Of a stretch of DNA of 64,000 bases, positions 1 through 8,552 are shown in pieces. Within the stretch, counting starts at the first letter, position 1. The number at the start of each line of letters is the position of its first letter. A program made the translations under genes and the position numbers. Origin of the DNA: Pseudoalteromonas sp. OOF1S-7 (GTDB taxonomy: Bacteria > Pseudomonadota > Gammaproteobacteria > Enterobacterales > Alteromonadaceae); NCBI RefSeq assembly GCF_022347765.1, contig NZ_JAKRFZ010000014.1:62001-126000 (forward strand), given 5' to 3'. The notes beneath the pieces are model-generated. The model had not been told where the DNA came from, searched no databases, and was given only the letters and a program-made list of their open reading frames with translations.

Positions 1-134
1 CATTCCTGATGACTATCATTCAGGTATTCACTCGGTATAGTCCGTGCCTTGATTTCATAAAATGATCATTTACGGTTTCTAGTCTATCCAATTTGCTCTC
101 AAATTAGCAGCAAAAATTCTACCAAATAAATTAA

Positions 135-148
135 TGATACCGGTGTCA
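135..148. promoter_or_regulatory. LacI-family-like operator palindrome
   Basis: TGATACCGGTGTCA is a 14-bp palindrome with a single mismatched pair around a central ACCGGT, the usual shape of a LacI/GntR-type (Cra-superfamily) operator. On the minus strand it overlaps a perfect TTGACA hexamer, which suggests it governs a divergent gene starting at or beyond the left edge. It lies 52 bp upstream of the pgi -35 box. No regulator gene is visible in the window, so the binding protein is unknown. The rest of positions 1-199 holds no gene that I can support. Confidence 0.4.
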
Positions 149-199
149 AAAAGTAAAAATTGGGGTATTATGCGCAATGTAAAATTGAGTATTAGCTAT

Positions 200-228
200 T
201 TGACAGCGTTGTCATTTTAACTTATGTT
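200..228 (+). promoter_or_regulatory. sigma70 promoter of pgi
   Basis: A perfect -35 box TTGACA (200-205) is followed after 17 bp by the -10-like box TATGTT (223-228). It lies 80 bp upstream of the pgi start. A second possible extended -10 (TGTGATAAT, 253-261) lies inside the HexR-like operator downstream. Confidence 0.55.
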
Positions 229-251
229 TAACGCAAGACACCGTTTAACAC

Positions 252-266
252 TTGTGATAATTACAA
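252..266. promoter_or_regulatory. HexR-type operator upstream of pgi
   Basis: TTGTGATAATTACAA is a near-perfect 15-bp palindrome. It fits the TTGT-N7-ACAA layout described for the HexR repressor of sugar-phosphate metabolism in Pseudomonas putida. It starts 23 bp downstream of the proposed -10 box, where a bound repressor would block transcription of pgi. The assignment to HexR is an inference from motif shape and the function of the downstream gene. Confidence 0.5.
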
Positions 267-308
267 TTTTTATTGTTTTGAAAACGCATCGTCACTAGGG
301 GAATTTAT

Positions 309-1949
309 ATGAGTTGCCGTACACAACTATCGAGTTGGCAGGCTTTAACAACAGCATCCGAACAACTAAAGACACAACATCTGAAATCTTTGTTTGAACA
401 GGATGCAACGAGATTTGACCAGTTCTCTCGTCAGATCCCAGGCTTGTTGTTTGATTTTTCTAAGCAACTTATTGATAAAGAAACTTTTGCTCAGCTTATT
501 AATTTAGCTGAGGAATGTGGGCTGGCCCAGTGGCGTGACAAATTGTTCGCGGGTGACAAGATCAATATCACCGAAGACCGTGCAGTGCTGCATGTTGCGT
601 TACGTAACCGCAGTAATACACCGATTTATGTCGATGGCGACAATGTCATGGATCAGGTGAACGCAGAACTTGAAAAAATGAAAGCGTTCAGTCACAAAGT
701 GCGCAGCGGTGACTGGCTGGGCTACACAGGCAAAGCGGTTAAAGACGTGGTTGCAATCGGCGTTGGCGGTTCCAACCTGGGTCCTCAGATGGTGACTGAC
801 GCGCTGAGCGCTTATGCTGATGATACGCTCAATGTGCATTATGTTTCTAATGTTGACGGTGTGCAGCTGGCCCATGTATTAGATAAGGTTTCGCCTGAAA
901 CCACTTTGTTTGTAATTTCGTCAAAAACCTTCACGACGTCAGAAACCATGACCAACGCGCGCTCTGCGGTAGCCTGGTTCCTGAATGCTGCACAGAACGA
1001 AGCTGAAATTGCCAAGCATTTTGTTGCTGTGAGTACTAACCTTGAAAAAACACGTGCCTTTGGTATCAGCGACGAAAACGTCTTCACCATGTGGGACTGG
1101 GTGGGTGGGCGCTTCTCATTATGGAGCGCGATTGGTTTACCCATTGCCCTATATCTGGGTTATGACAAGTTCGAGGCCATTTTAGAAGGGGCCCATGAAG
1201 TCGATGAGCATTTTAAAACCGCGTCATTTGATCAGAATATTCCGCTCATTATGGCGCTATTGAGCGTCTGGAACACTAGCTTTCTGGGTTATCAGTCGCA
1301 GGCTATCTTGCCTTATGATCAGGCGCTGCATATGTTGCCTGCTTATTTGCAGCAGGGTGAAATGGAAAGTAACGGCAAACATGTGACCTTTGCAGGACAA
1401 TCCGTCCCTTACACAACTGTGCCACTGATCTGGGGCATGACGGGTATTAATGGTCAGCATGCTTTTTATCAGTGTCTGCATCAGGGCAATATCATCGTCC
1501 CTGCTGATTTCATTGCGTCGCTTAAGCCGCAGCGTGATGTGGCCAAACACCATGATATTTTGCTGTCGAACTTTTTCGCTCAAACCGAAGCCCTGATGGC
1601 TGGTGTGAATGAGCAACAAGTGCGTGCTGATCTGAGTGCAAAAGGTAAATCAGAGGCTGAAATTGAGCGCCTGTTGCCGCATAAGATCCATGAAGGAAAC
1701 CGACCTACTACATCTATGATTCTGGATAAAGTTGATGCAAAAGCGGTAGGGCGTCTCATTGCATTGTATGAACATAAAATCTTTTGTCAGGGCATTGTAC
1801 TTGAGGTTTGCTCGTTTGATCAGTGGGGTGTTGAGCTGGGCAAAGGTCTGGCCAGCGCCATTGAAGCTGAATTGACGCAGGATGGGGTGACACACCCACA
1901 CGATAGCTCCACAGCCGGACTGATAGCGTACTACAAACAAAACAGATAA
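309..1949 (+). CDS. pgi: glucose-6-phosphate isomerase
   Basis: Cytoplasmic enzyme interconverting glucose 6-phosphate and fructose 6-phosphate, linking glycolysis/gluconeogenesis to the Zwf-Pgl branch encoded just downstream. The 546-residue length fits the bacterial family (E. coli 549). The sugar-isomerase signature DWVGGRFS lies at about residue 263 and the MESNGK loop with the catalytic glutamate near 353. The C-terminal signature FDQWGVELGK ends at K512, equivalent to the E. coli active-site lysine. The ATG follows a purine-rich AGGGGAA ribosome site at the usual distance. It is separated from zwf by 479 bp and so is probably a separate transcription unit. The operator at 252-266 suggests HexR control. 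Confidence 0.98.
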   Translation: MSCRTQLSSWQALTTASEQLKTQHLKSLFEQDATRFDQFSRQIPGLLFDFSKQLIDKETFAQLINLAEECGLAQWRDKLFAGDKINITEDRAVLHVALRNRSNTPIYVDGDNVMDQVNAELEKMKAFSHKVRSGDWLGYTGKAVKDVVAIGVGGSNLGPQMVTDALSAYADDTLNVHYVSNVDGVQLAHVLDKVSPETTLFVISSKTFTTSETMTNARSAVAWFLNAAQNEAEIAKHFVAVSTNLEKTRAFGISDENVFTMWDWVGGRFSLWSAIGLPIALYLGYDKFEAILEGAHEVDEHFKTASFDQNIPLIMALLSVWNTSFLGYQSQAILPYDQALHMLPAYLQQGEMESNGKHVTFAGQSVPYTTVPLIWGMTGINGQHAFYQCLHQGNIIVPADFIASLKPQRDVAKHHDILLSNFFAQTEALMAGVNEQQVRADLSAKGKSEAEIERLLPHKIHEGNRPTTSMILDKVDAKAVGRLIALYEHKIFCQGIVLEVCSFDQWGVELGKGLASAIEAELTQDGVTHPHDSSTAGLIAYYKQNR

Positions 1950-1983
1950 CAACCACAGGTGCTTAGCCTGTGGTGTGCCTGAA

Positions 1984-2220
1984 TTAATTTGGGCACGAGT
2001 GAAAAGAATACCTTTGAACGGGTAGCGCTGGAGTGCTTAGGGCCTGTATTTTTGTGAGAGGAATTACAGTGCCCCTAAGGCTCATTTTTTCAAATTTATT
2101 GGCCTTGTCATAACCTGTAAGTGGCAGGCGGGTAAACTGGCTAAAACAGCCAACGAGCAGTGACGGAGCAGACTCTAATTGGGGATGTATGGCGTAGTCG
2201 TCACGACGAAGTGCATACAT
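1984..2220 (-). other. doubtful 78-codon ORF in the pgi-zwf gap
   Basis: The 479-bp gap between pgi and zwf contains one open frame on the minus strand with an ATG start. The predicted peptide has no signal peptide, membrane segment or known motif, and it lies convergent to pgi. The frame may be accidental, or part of a dispersed intergenic repeat. I recognise no domain. No second copy was found in this window. Confidence 0.2.
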
Positions 2221-2339
2221 GGATCAGGCGGGTTACCCGTTACCACCTCTAACCTCACTGCGGCACCACGTAATGGTTTCTTTGTTGACACCATAAAGTG
2301 ATGCATACGAATTCAAATCCAGCAAGAAAGCAGAGTTTG

Positions 2340-2359
2340 CTAGTCTGCAAGCAGACTAG
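2340..2359. promoter_or_regulatory. perfect 20-bp palindrome upstream of zwf
   Basis: The arms CTAGTCTGC (2340-2348) and GCAGACTAG (2351-2359) are perfect inverted repeats around a 2-bp centre. It lies 69 bp upstream of the zwf ATG and about 50 bp downstream of a TTGACA hexamer (2285-2290). The tiny centre argues for a dimeric repressor/activator site rather than an RNA hairpin. It does not match the HexR layout, so the protein is unknown. Confidence 0.45.
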
Positions 2360-2428
2360 AAAACGGTTTTAACTAACGAGCGTGTGATGCACTTTGGTGC
2401 TACGCGCCTAACCTTGTGAGACATAATT

Positions 2429-3901
2429 ATGCTTAATCCTTTTGATATCGTAATTTTTGGTGGGGGCGGCGACTTAGCGTTACGAAAGTTGTTACCGGCA
2501 ATGTATCGTGCGTATCAAGAAGGTAATTTACCTGAAGGCTCACGCGTACTTCCTACCGTCCGGGCACAAAAACAACAAGAACAATACCTTGCCACGGCAG
2601 AGCAGGCGCTTCAATCTCACCTTAGTGAAGGAGAGTTTAACGCTAAAGACTGGCAGGCCTTTGCCCAGTTTTTAGTCCCTGTGGTGGTCAATGTCACCGA
2701 GGCAGATGATAACTGGGATGCATTGAAAGATATTTTGGATGCGGATGGCGAAGAAAAGTCACGTGTATTCTACCTTTCCTTACCTCCTGCGGTGTACGGT
2801 ACCTGTTGTGAATTGCTCTCTCAGAAGAGCCTGATCACAGACAATTCACGTGTTGTCGTAGAAAAACCCATTGGCTATTGCGGTAAGTCCGCAGAAGAAA
2901 TTAACGGTAAGATTGCCCAGTTTTTTGATGAGAACCAGATCTTCCGTATTGACCACTACTTAGGTAAAGAAACCGTACAGAACCTGATGGCACTGCGTTT
3001 TGCTAACGTCCTGTTCGAAAACCTCTGGGATGCCAAATCAATCGACAACATCCAGATCAGTATCTCGGAGACGGTGGGTCTTGAAAGCCGGGCCGGATTT
3101 TATGATAAAGCCGGTGCTCTGCGAGACATGGTACAGAACCATTTGTTGCAGCTTTTATGCCTGGTGGCGATGGAGTCTCCGTCAAAGTTGAATGCGAACA
3201 GTATCCGTGCTGAAAAGCTAAAAGTACTTGAAGCACTGCGTCCTTTGGTTGGTGAGGATGTTGATGATAACGTGGTGCGTGGCCAGTATGTGCCGGGCGA
3301 CCTGAACGGCAAGCTGGTGCCTGGCTACCTGGAAGAGCTGGGCGAAGGGTCCAGTACCACAGAAACCTTTGTGGCTATTCGTGCGCATATTGATAACTGG
3401 CGTTGGGCTGGTGTGCCTTTTTACCTGAGAACAGGTAAGCGCATGAAAAAGCGCTGTGCAGAAATTGTGGTTGAATATAAGCCTGTTTCTCACAATGTTT
3501 ATGGCCCAAGTGTGGGCCCGATCCAGCCTAATCGCCTTGAGATCCGCTTGCAGCCGGAAGAAAGTATCCAGCTGACACTGATGTCTAAGCGCCTGGATAA
3601 CCTGGAAATGCAACTGGAGCCTGTGACGCTGAACATCGAGCTGAGCCAACAGTACAGCAAAGGCTTCCATTCAGACGCCTACAAGCGCCTGATGCTGGAC
3701 GCTGCGGCAAATAATCCGGCACTGTTCATTCATCGTGATGAAGTTCGCGAAGCCTGGCAGTGGATCGACCCGATTGTTGCACGCTGGCAGGAAAAAGGGA
3801 CTCCTTCACTCTATCGTGCAGGATCATGGGGTCCAGAAGCTGCCGATGAGCTGCTTGAAGAAAATAATCATGCCTGGTTCAATGTGGGGGAAAAAGCATA
3901 A
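2429..3901 (+). CDS. zwf: glucose-6-phosphate 1-dehydrogenase
   Basis: First enzyme of the oxidative pentose-phosphate and Entner-Doudoroff routes, oxidising glucose 6-phosphate to 6-phosphogluconolactone with NAD(P)+. Its 490 residues match the family. The N-terminal Rossmann loop reads GGGGDLALRKL (about residues 11-21), slightly unlike the commoner GASGDL form. The substrate-binding signature DHYLGKE spans residues 175-181 and contains the catalytic lysine and histidine region. The ribosome site ahead of the ATG is weak. The stop codon overlaps the pgl start by one base (TAATG), so the two are translationally coupled. The upstream region carries a 20-bp palindrome. Confidence 0.98.
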   Translation: MLNPFDIVIFGGGGDLALRKLLPAMYRAYQEGNLPEGSRVLPTVRAQKQQEQYLATAEQALQSHLSEGEFNAKDWQAFAQFLVPVVVNVTEADDNWDALKDILDADGEEKSRVFYLSLPPAVYGTCCELLSQKSLITDNSRVVVEKPIGYCGKSAEEINGKIAQFFDENQIFRIDHYLGKETVQNLMALRFANVLFENLWDAKSIDNIQISISETVGLESRAGFYDKAGALRDMVQNHLLQLLCLVAMESPSKLNANSIRAEKLKVLEALRPLVGEDVDDNVVRGQYVPGDLNGKLVPGYLEELGEGSSTTETFVAIRAHIDNWRWAGVPFYLRTGKRMKKRCAEIVVEYKPVSHNVYGPSVGPIQPNRLEIRLQPEESIQLTLMSKRLDNLEMQLEPVTLNIELSQQYSKGFHSDAYKRLMLDAAANNPALFIHRDEVREAWQWIDPIVARWQEKGTPSLYRAGSWGPEAADELLEENNHAWFNVGEKA

Positions 3902-4611
3902 TGGCGCAGCTGAACGAACAATTTTTTGACAGCAAAGATGCAATGACAGCAAAGCTGGCCGAGCTCTTGAGCTGCACGCTTCGCGATGCGATCGATTCGG
4001 ATGGTCGTGCTACCGTGCTGGTATCAGGTGGGTCGTCGCCGGCACCAGCCTATCAGCACCTTTCAAACCTGCCACTGGCCTGGGATAAGGTCACGGTGGC
4101 TATGGTTGATGAGCGCTGGGTTGATGCCAACCATGAAAAGTCCAATGAGGCCTTCATCAACGCGACACTATTGCAAAATGAAGCAAGCAAAGCAGAATTT
4201 GTAACCATGAAAAATGCTGAGGTGACGGCACAAGCAGGTCAGGTCACATGTGAAAATGCCTATGCAGCTCTGAAATCGCCTTTCGATATTTCCATTCTTG
4301 GCATGGGCCCGGACGGCCATACTGCGTCATTGTTCCCGCACGCTGAAGGACTGGAACAGGCATTGCAAACCTCTGATCTCGTGTGTGCCATCAATGCTAA
4401 GCAAAGTGAAGTAACAGGCAGTATCACTGAGCGTATGAGCCTGACGCTGGCAGGCATTGCTAATACTAAGCATGCCGTGTTACTTATCAGTGGAGAGGCA
4501 AAGCGCGCGGTATACGAAGAAGCCAAGCAACCAGGCTCTGAGCTCGACATTCCGTTGCGCGCGGTGTTAAATCATCCGGATCTAACGCTTAGCGTGTTTT
4601 GGTGCCCTTAA
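3901..4611 (+). CDS. pgl: 6-phosphogluconolactonase
   Basis: Hydrolyses 6-phosphogluconolactone, the product of Zwf, to 6-phosphogluconate in the cytoplasm. The 236-residue protein is of the SOL/DevB (NagB-fold) type. It carries SGGSSP near residue 43, the VDERWV motif and the conserved loop GMGPDGHTASLF (residues 134-145). The ATG overlaps the last base of the zwf stop codon. A strong rho-independent terminator follows 26 bp downstream, so pgl closes the zwf-pgl operon and edd/eda are not part of it here. Confidence 0.97.
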   Translation: MAQLNEQFFDSKDAMTAKLAELLSCTLRDAIDSDGRATVLVSGGSSPAPAYQHLSNLPLAWDKVTVAMVDERWVDANHEKSNEAFINATLLQNEASKAEFVTMKNAEVTAQAGQVTCENAYAALKSPFDISILGMGPDGHTASLFPHAEGLEQALQTSDLVCAINAKQSEVTGSITERMSLTLAGIANTKHAVLLISGEAKRAVYEEAKQPGSELDIPLRAVLNHPDLTLSVFWCP

Positions 4612-4637
4612 TCAGCCAGACGCAGTAGCCATAGATT

Positions 4638-4665
4638 AAAAAAGCACGCTTCGGCGTGCTTTTTT
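4638..4665 (+). terminator. rho-independent terminator after zwf-pgl
   Basis: A-tract, GCACGC stem (4644-4649), TTCG tetraloop, GCGTGC (4654-4659) and six Ts. Confidence 0.9.
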
Positions 4666-4700
4666 AATGGATTGAGACTGGAAACTTGTGCGGGTACTTT

Positions 4701-4730
4701 TAAATAAAAAGAGAGGCTATGTTGCCTCTC
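4701..4730 (-). terminator. terminator of the NSS transporter gene
   Basis: On the minus strand GAGAGGC and GCCTCTC (4711-4717 and 4724-4730) form a perfect 7-bp stem with a 6-nt loop, followed by TTTTTATTTA. It lies 25 bp beyond the transporter stop codon. Confidence 0.8.
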
Positions 4731-4754
4731 CTTGATCATTTACTTGCCCACGTA

Positions 4755-6101
4755 TTACAGAGAATTGGCGAAGACCAATGCAATAGCCAATGGGCAGACA
4801 AACCTGATATACCAGGGCCAAATTCGCCAGAACAGGGATGATGCCACCTCCGGGTGACCTGACTGGATTTCGTTTAGTAATTTCTGACGGTGCCAGATCC
4901 AGCCAACAAAAATACAGCACAATATGCCAAGCAGGGGCTGACCAAATTGTGTAGTGAGTTTGACAACCAAACCAAACAAGACAGAGAAGTTGAGAATGAT
5001 AGTGACACTCACGGTTGCGATAATGATGCCAATGATCCAGGTTGCTTGTATTCTGGCCAGGGCAAATTTTTCAACTGCATAAGATACCGGGGCTTCCAGC
5101 ATAGAAATGGAGCTGGTTAGCGCGGCAATGCTCATCAACGCAAAGAAAGCAAAGCCGACGAATACGCCCACACCGCCCATACCTTCGAACAAGGCAGGTA
5201 AGACCTGAAAAACCAGGGTGTCTTCGGACAGCAGCTGACCGGTTGATGAGAAAATTTCGACACCCTGTGCTTGCGCCACATACATGGCAGGAATGATCAG
5301 CAGGCCAGCAACAAAGGCAATAAAGACATCGATGAGGGTGACATAGGCGCCCAATGAGACGAGGTTTTCCTGTCTGCTGATGTAAGAACCGTAAATGATC
5401 ATAACACTGGTACCCAGCGACAGCGAGAAGAATGCCTGGCCAAGCGCACTGACCAGCAGGCCCGGGTCCAACAAAGAGGAGAAGTCGGGCACCAGGTAGG
5501 CTTTTAAGCCGGCCGCTGCACCTTCCTGAGTAAGCACGTAGGCAATTAATGAAAACAGAATGATCAACAGCGCAGGCATCAAGCGCTTAGACCACTTTTC
5601 AATGCCATTTTCGACGCCTTTACTGATGATTGAAATAGTCAGAGCGACGAAGATAAGTGTGAAACTGAGATCTCTGAACAGGGATTGTTCTGATAGCCAC
5701 TGTGCAGCACCTGCTGCACCCGCTGTTTTAGCGATTGGCTCAAAGGTGGCACTGAGCATCCAGCCGGCGACGATGGCGTAAAAGCTTAGGATCAACCCCG
5801 CGCAGATGATGCCACCGAAGCCGACGAAAAATGCAAATTTCTTTTGCACCGGGTTATTCCCCAGTTTTTGTAGTGACGATACGGCATTTGCCTGGCCATG
5901 GCGGCCGATCACCAGCTCAGCCATCAACGCGGGATAAGCCAGACAAAACGCCAGGATCAAATACATCAATACAAAAGCGGCACCACCATTACTGGCGGTT
6001 TGAGTTGGGAAACCCCAAATGTTTCCCAGGCCAACAGCTGAGCCTGCTGCTGCCATAATGAATCCGAAGCGAGAGCTGAACTCTCCGCGTGCACTGCTCA
6101 T
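4755..6101 (-). CDS. sodium-dependent transporter, NSS/SNF family
   Basis: Inner-membrane Na+-coupled symporter of the neurotransmitter:sodium symporter family, which in bacteria usually carries amino acids. The 448-residue length and about 11 hydrophobic segments fit the short bacterial subgroup (Tyt1/MhsT type). The diagnostic first helix with GSAVGLGNIWGFP and the following NGGAAF lies at residues 20-43 and provides the sodium and substrate sites. The gene is transcribed alone, convergent to pgl, with its own terminator. Substrate specificity cannot be read from the sequence. Confidence 0.92.
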   Translation of the reverse strand: MSSARGEFSSRFGFIMAAAGSAVGLGNIWGFPTQTASNGGAAFVLMYLILAFCLAYPALMAELVIGRHGQANAVSSLQKLGNNPVQKKFAFFVGFGGIICAGLILSFYAIVAGWMLSATFEPIAKTAGAAGAAQWLSEQSLFRDLSFTLIFVALTISIISKGVENGIEKWSKRLMPALLIILFSLIAYVLTQEGAAAGLKAYLVPDFSSLLDPGLLVSALGQAFFSLSLGTSVMIIYGSYISRQENLVSLGAYVTLIDVFIAFVAGLLIIPAMYVAQAQGVEIFSSTGQLLSEDTLVFQVLPALFEGMGGVGVFVGFAFFALMSIAALTSSISMLEAPVSYAVEKFALARIQATWIIGIIIATVSVTIILNFSVLFGLVVKLTTQFGQPLLGILCCIFVGWIWHRQKLLNEIQSGHPEVASSLFWRIWPWYIRFVCPLAIALVFANSL

Positions 6102-6289
6102 ATTCTTATACTTCTCTTTTTTAAAGACGGCGGCAACAATCTACTGTAATTAAAGGGAAATAAAAAGGCCTAAATTGCTTTGATCTAACACAAGTTTTTG
6201 CCTAAATTCTGAGCGTAATCCGAAAAATCCAGTGATGTATCCACCATTAGTTAGTATCTAGCTGATTTATAGCACAAATCTAACGATTG

Positions 6290-7600
6290 TCAGTCAGTCT
6301 TGACAGTATTTCTCGGTGCTTTACAGGGAAACGTCAAGGTGAATTTAGCGCCGCCAAGCAGGTCGGATCTGCTGACACAGGCCTGGCCATGGTGCCAGTC
6401 GACTACTTTTGCAACGATGGCCAGGCCCAGACCATAGCTTTTTCCGGCCCGGTTTCGATGTCCCTGCTCCTGGAAAAAGGGGTTAAATACCTTAGCCCAG
6501 TTTTCCTCCTCAATGCCGGGTCCATCATCTTCGACGCGTATTTCAACCTGGTGATCCAGTTGCTGGGCGCTGACGATTATCTGTTTGTCGGCGAAATCGC
6601 AGGCGTTACTGAGTAAATTAGAGATGGCTCTGGCCAGCCAGTGAGGATCGGCATCCAGTTGTAAGTGGGCCGGGACCGACACACTGGCGTTAATTTGCTT
6701 TTTAGCCAGTTTGGGGGCCATTTGTTCAACTACATGGCGAATATAGCTTTCCAGTCGAGTGGGCGCAAACTTGAGCAGATGTGATTTTTGTTCGAGTGTG
6801 GCAAAGGCCAGATAACTGGCCAGCATGTCTTCCATCTGGTCAAGGTCTTTTTCCATGCGGTGCATCAGGGCATGGACCTGCTCAATATCATCTTCTTCAA
6901 AGGCTGCATCAAAACCGAACCGTAAACAGGCAACCGGAGTACGAATGTCGTGAGATAAGCTCGACGCCATGAGTTTATTCTCGGCCAGCAGCTTTTCTAT
7001 CTGATTGGCCATGCGATTAAAGGTCAGCTCCAGGTCCTTGATATAGGTGAAGTGATTTACTTCGATACGAGCACTTAAGTCACCACTGGCAAATTGTTTT
7101 GCAACACTAACCAGTACGGCCAGTCGCTTAGCAAGCGGCGCGAGGATGACCCACATAAATGTACAAATGCCTGCGTAAAATGCCAGCGTCAGGAATACAT
7201 CGGAGTCGTATTGCTCGGGTGGTTTTTCGAGTCTGAGTTCAAGGTAATCCGGTGCCAGTGAAGGGGCTGACTTGAGTAAGTAATAGCCAATATCATCTTC
7301 GAGTAGTAAGCCTTCTGGTTCCATCATCTGGTTCTTTAGCTCAACCGGCAGCGCCAATGAATCGCCAGAACTATAGGTAATGGGGAGATCAAAATCTTTA
7401 CTGACCTGCTCCATATATGCCCCTCGTAACGTTTCAGGAATAGAAGCGCTTTGATTGGTCACACCATACAATAGCTTAGCTTGCCAGGCGAAAGCATCCT
7501 CAGCAGGCTCTGCTTGTTGACTCAGGGTATCTAGTAGCCAGCCCAGTACCACGATCGAGATTAGGGCGCTTGCTAAAAGATATAGATAGAGCTTCTTCAT
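6290..7600 (-). CDS. sensor histidine kinase, RstB-like
   Basis: Membrane-bound sensor kinase that would phosphorylate the response regulator encoded just upstream. The 436-residue protein has an N-terminal transmembrane helix (about 4-23), a periplasmic region of about 110 residues and a second helix (about 135-156). A HAMP linker follows, then the H-box SHDIRTP with H217 and an ATPase domain with N-box NLLSNACDF and G-box DDGPGIEEEN. The organisation and the partner regulator resemble E. coli RstB. The signal is unknown. A 99-bp gap with alternative hairpins separates it from the regulator gene. Confidence 0.9.
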   Translation of the reverse strand: MKKLYLYLLASALISIVVLGWLLDTLSQQAEPAEDAFAWQAKLLYGVTNQSASIPETLRGAYMEQVSKDFDLPITYSSGDSLALPVELKNQMMEPEGLLLEDDIGYYLLKSAPSLAPDYLELRLEKPPEQYDSDVFLTLAFYAGICTFMWVILAPLAKRLAVLVSVAKQFASGDLSARIEVNHFTYIKDLELTFNRMANQIEKLLAENKLMASSLSHDIRTPVACLRFGFDAAFEEDDIEQVHALMHRMEKDLDQMEDMLASYLAFATLEQKSHLLKFAPTRLESYIRHVVEQMAPKLAKKQINASVSVPAHLQLDADPHWLARAISNLLSNACDFADKQIIVSAQQLDHQVEIRVEDDGPGIEEENWAKVFNPFFQEQGHRNRAGKSYGLGLAIVAKVVDWHHGQACVSRSDLLGGAKFTLTFPCKAPRNTVKTD

Positions 7601-7634
7601 TCACGACTCCAGAGATAAGCATGACTACATCAGA

Positions 7635-7677
7635 CGATGCGAAGAGGGGGTAAGGTCCGCATCGGAGTGAGCGGACC
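7635..7677 (-). promoter_or_regulatory. mutually exclusive hairpins between regulator and kinase genes
   Basis: On the minus strand GGTCCGC (7671-7677 complement) pairs perfectly with GCGGACC (7654-7660). CGATGCG (7658-7664) pairs perfectly with CGCATCG (7635-7641). The two 7-bp stems share the bases 7658-7660, so only one can form at a time. This is an attenuator-like layout in the leader of the kinase gene. Neither stem is followed by a clear U-tract. Confidence 0.4.
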
Positions 7678-7699
7678 GTGAGATACCAGTACAGCTGAT

Positions 7700-8407
7700 T
7701 TACCAGGCAGAAGGCACAAGCAGATAGCCTTTACCCCAAATAGTTTTGATCTTTTCCGGGTTTTGAGGGTCATCGCCAAATTTCTTACGCAGTGCTGAAA
7801 TGAGCACATCTACGCTGCGGTCCAGGCCATCATACTCACGGCCTTTTGTCGCCTTAAACACAGCGTCCCGGGACACAACGTCACCCGCATTGCTGGCCAG
7901 AAAGTGGAGTAACAGGTATTCTGCACTGGACACATTCACTTCCTGATCTACCACGATGACTTTGCGTGCCTGCGTATCAATGTGCAAATTTCCGACATTA
8001 AGCATCAGCGCATTGGCATCTGAACTTGATTCACTGTCCTGAGCAACGCGCATATTGGCCTTAATTCGTGCCAGTAAAGCTCGTGGACGAACAGGCTTAA
8101 TCACATAATCACTGGCGCCGACTTCGAGTCCTATGACTTCGTCCATCTCTTCATCTTTGGCGGTCAGCATTATGATGGGCTTGCTGTAAAACTGGCGTAA
8201 TTCACGACATACACTGATACCATCTTGTCCGGGCAACATGATATCCAGCAACACCAGATCCGGCTCATGCTGTTTAACCATACTGACAACCTGATCACCG
8301 CGATAACAACACTCTGTAGTGTAGCCCTGATTGTTCAGGTAATCGGCAACCCACTGCGCGAGCGACTCGTCATCTTCAACCAACAAAATCGTGCCGTATT
8401 GCTCCAT
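7700..8407 (-). CDS. OmpR-family response regulator, RstA-like
   Basis: Cytoplasmic transcription factor of the OmpR/PhoB class, first gene of a two-gene unit with the kinase downstream. Of 235 residues, 1-120 form a receiver domain with the acidic pair ED (11-12), phospho-acceptor D55 in LVLLDIMLPG and K in VIKP. The remainder is a winged-helix DNA-binding domain ending in WGKGYLLVPSAW. The RGDQ...PDLVLLDIMLPG stretch closely resembles E. coli RstA. An ATG with an upstream AGGAGAAG ribosome site fixes the start. Confidence 0.92.
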   Translation of the reverse strand: MEQYGTILLVEDDESLAQWVADYLNNQGYTTECCYRGDQVVSMVKQHEPDLVLLDIMLPGQDGISVCRELRQFYSKPIIMLTAKDEEMDEVIGLEVGASDYVIKPVRPRALLARIKANMRVAQDSESSSDANALMLNVGNLHIDTQARKVIVVDQEVNVSSAEYLLLHFLASNAGDVVSRDAVFKATKGREYDGLDRSVDVLISALRKKFGDDPQNPEKIKTIWGKGYLLVPSAW

Positions 8408-8552
8408 TTGACTTCTCCTTTATTGCGCTTGTCCTGGATGTTGCCGGACAAGGCGTTCATTATTTTGCTTGAATTATGTTCTTGTCTGCAATTATAAGTA
8501 CGAATCGCGTAAAAAGTGTAATTAAGTGTGTGTTCTTGTTTAAGAACCTCTG

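Noticed and set aside
1..60. Imperfect hairpin CCTGA...TCAGG at the left edge as a terminator
   Set aside because: Only 5 bp of continuous pairing and no T-tract; it may instead be near the start of a divergent gene outside the window.
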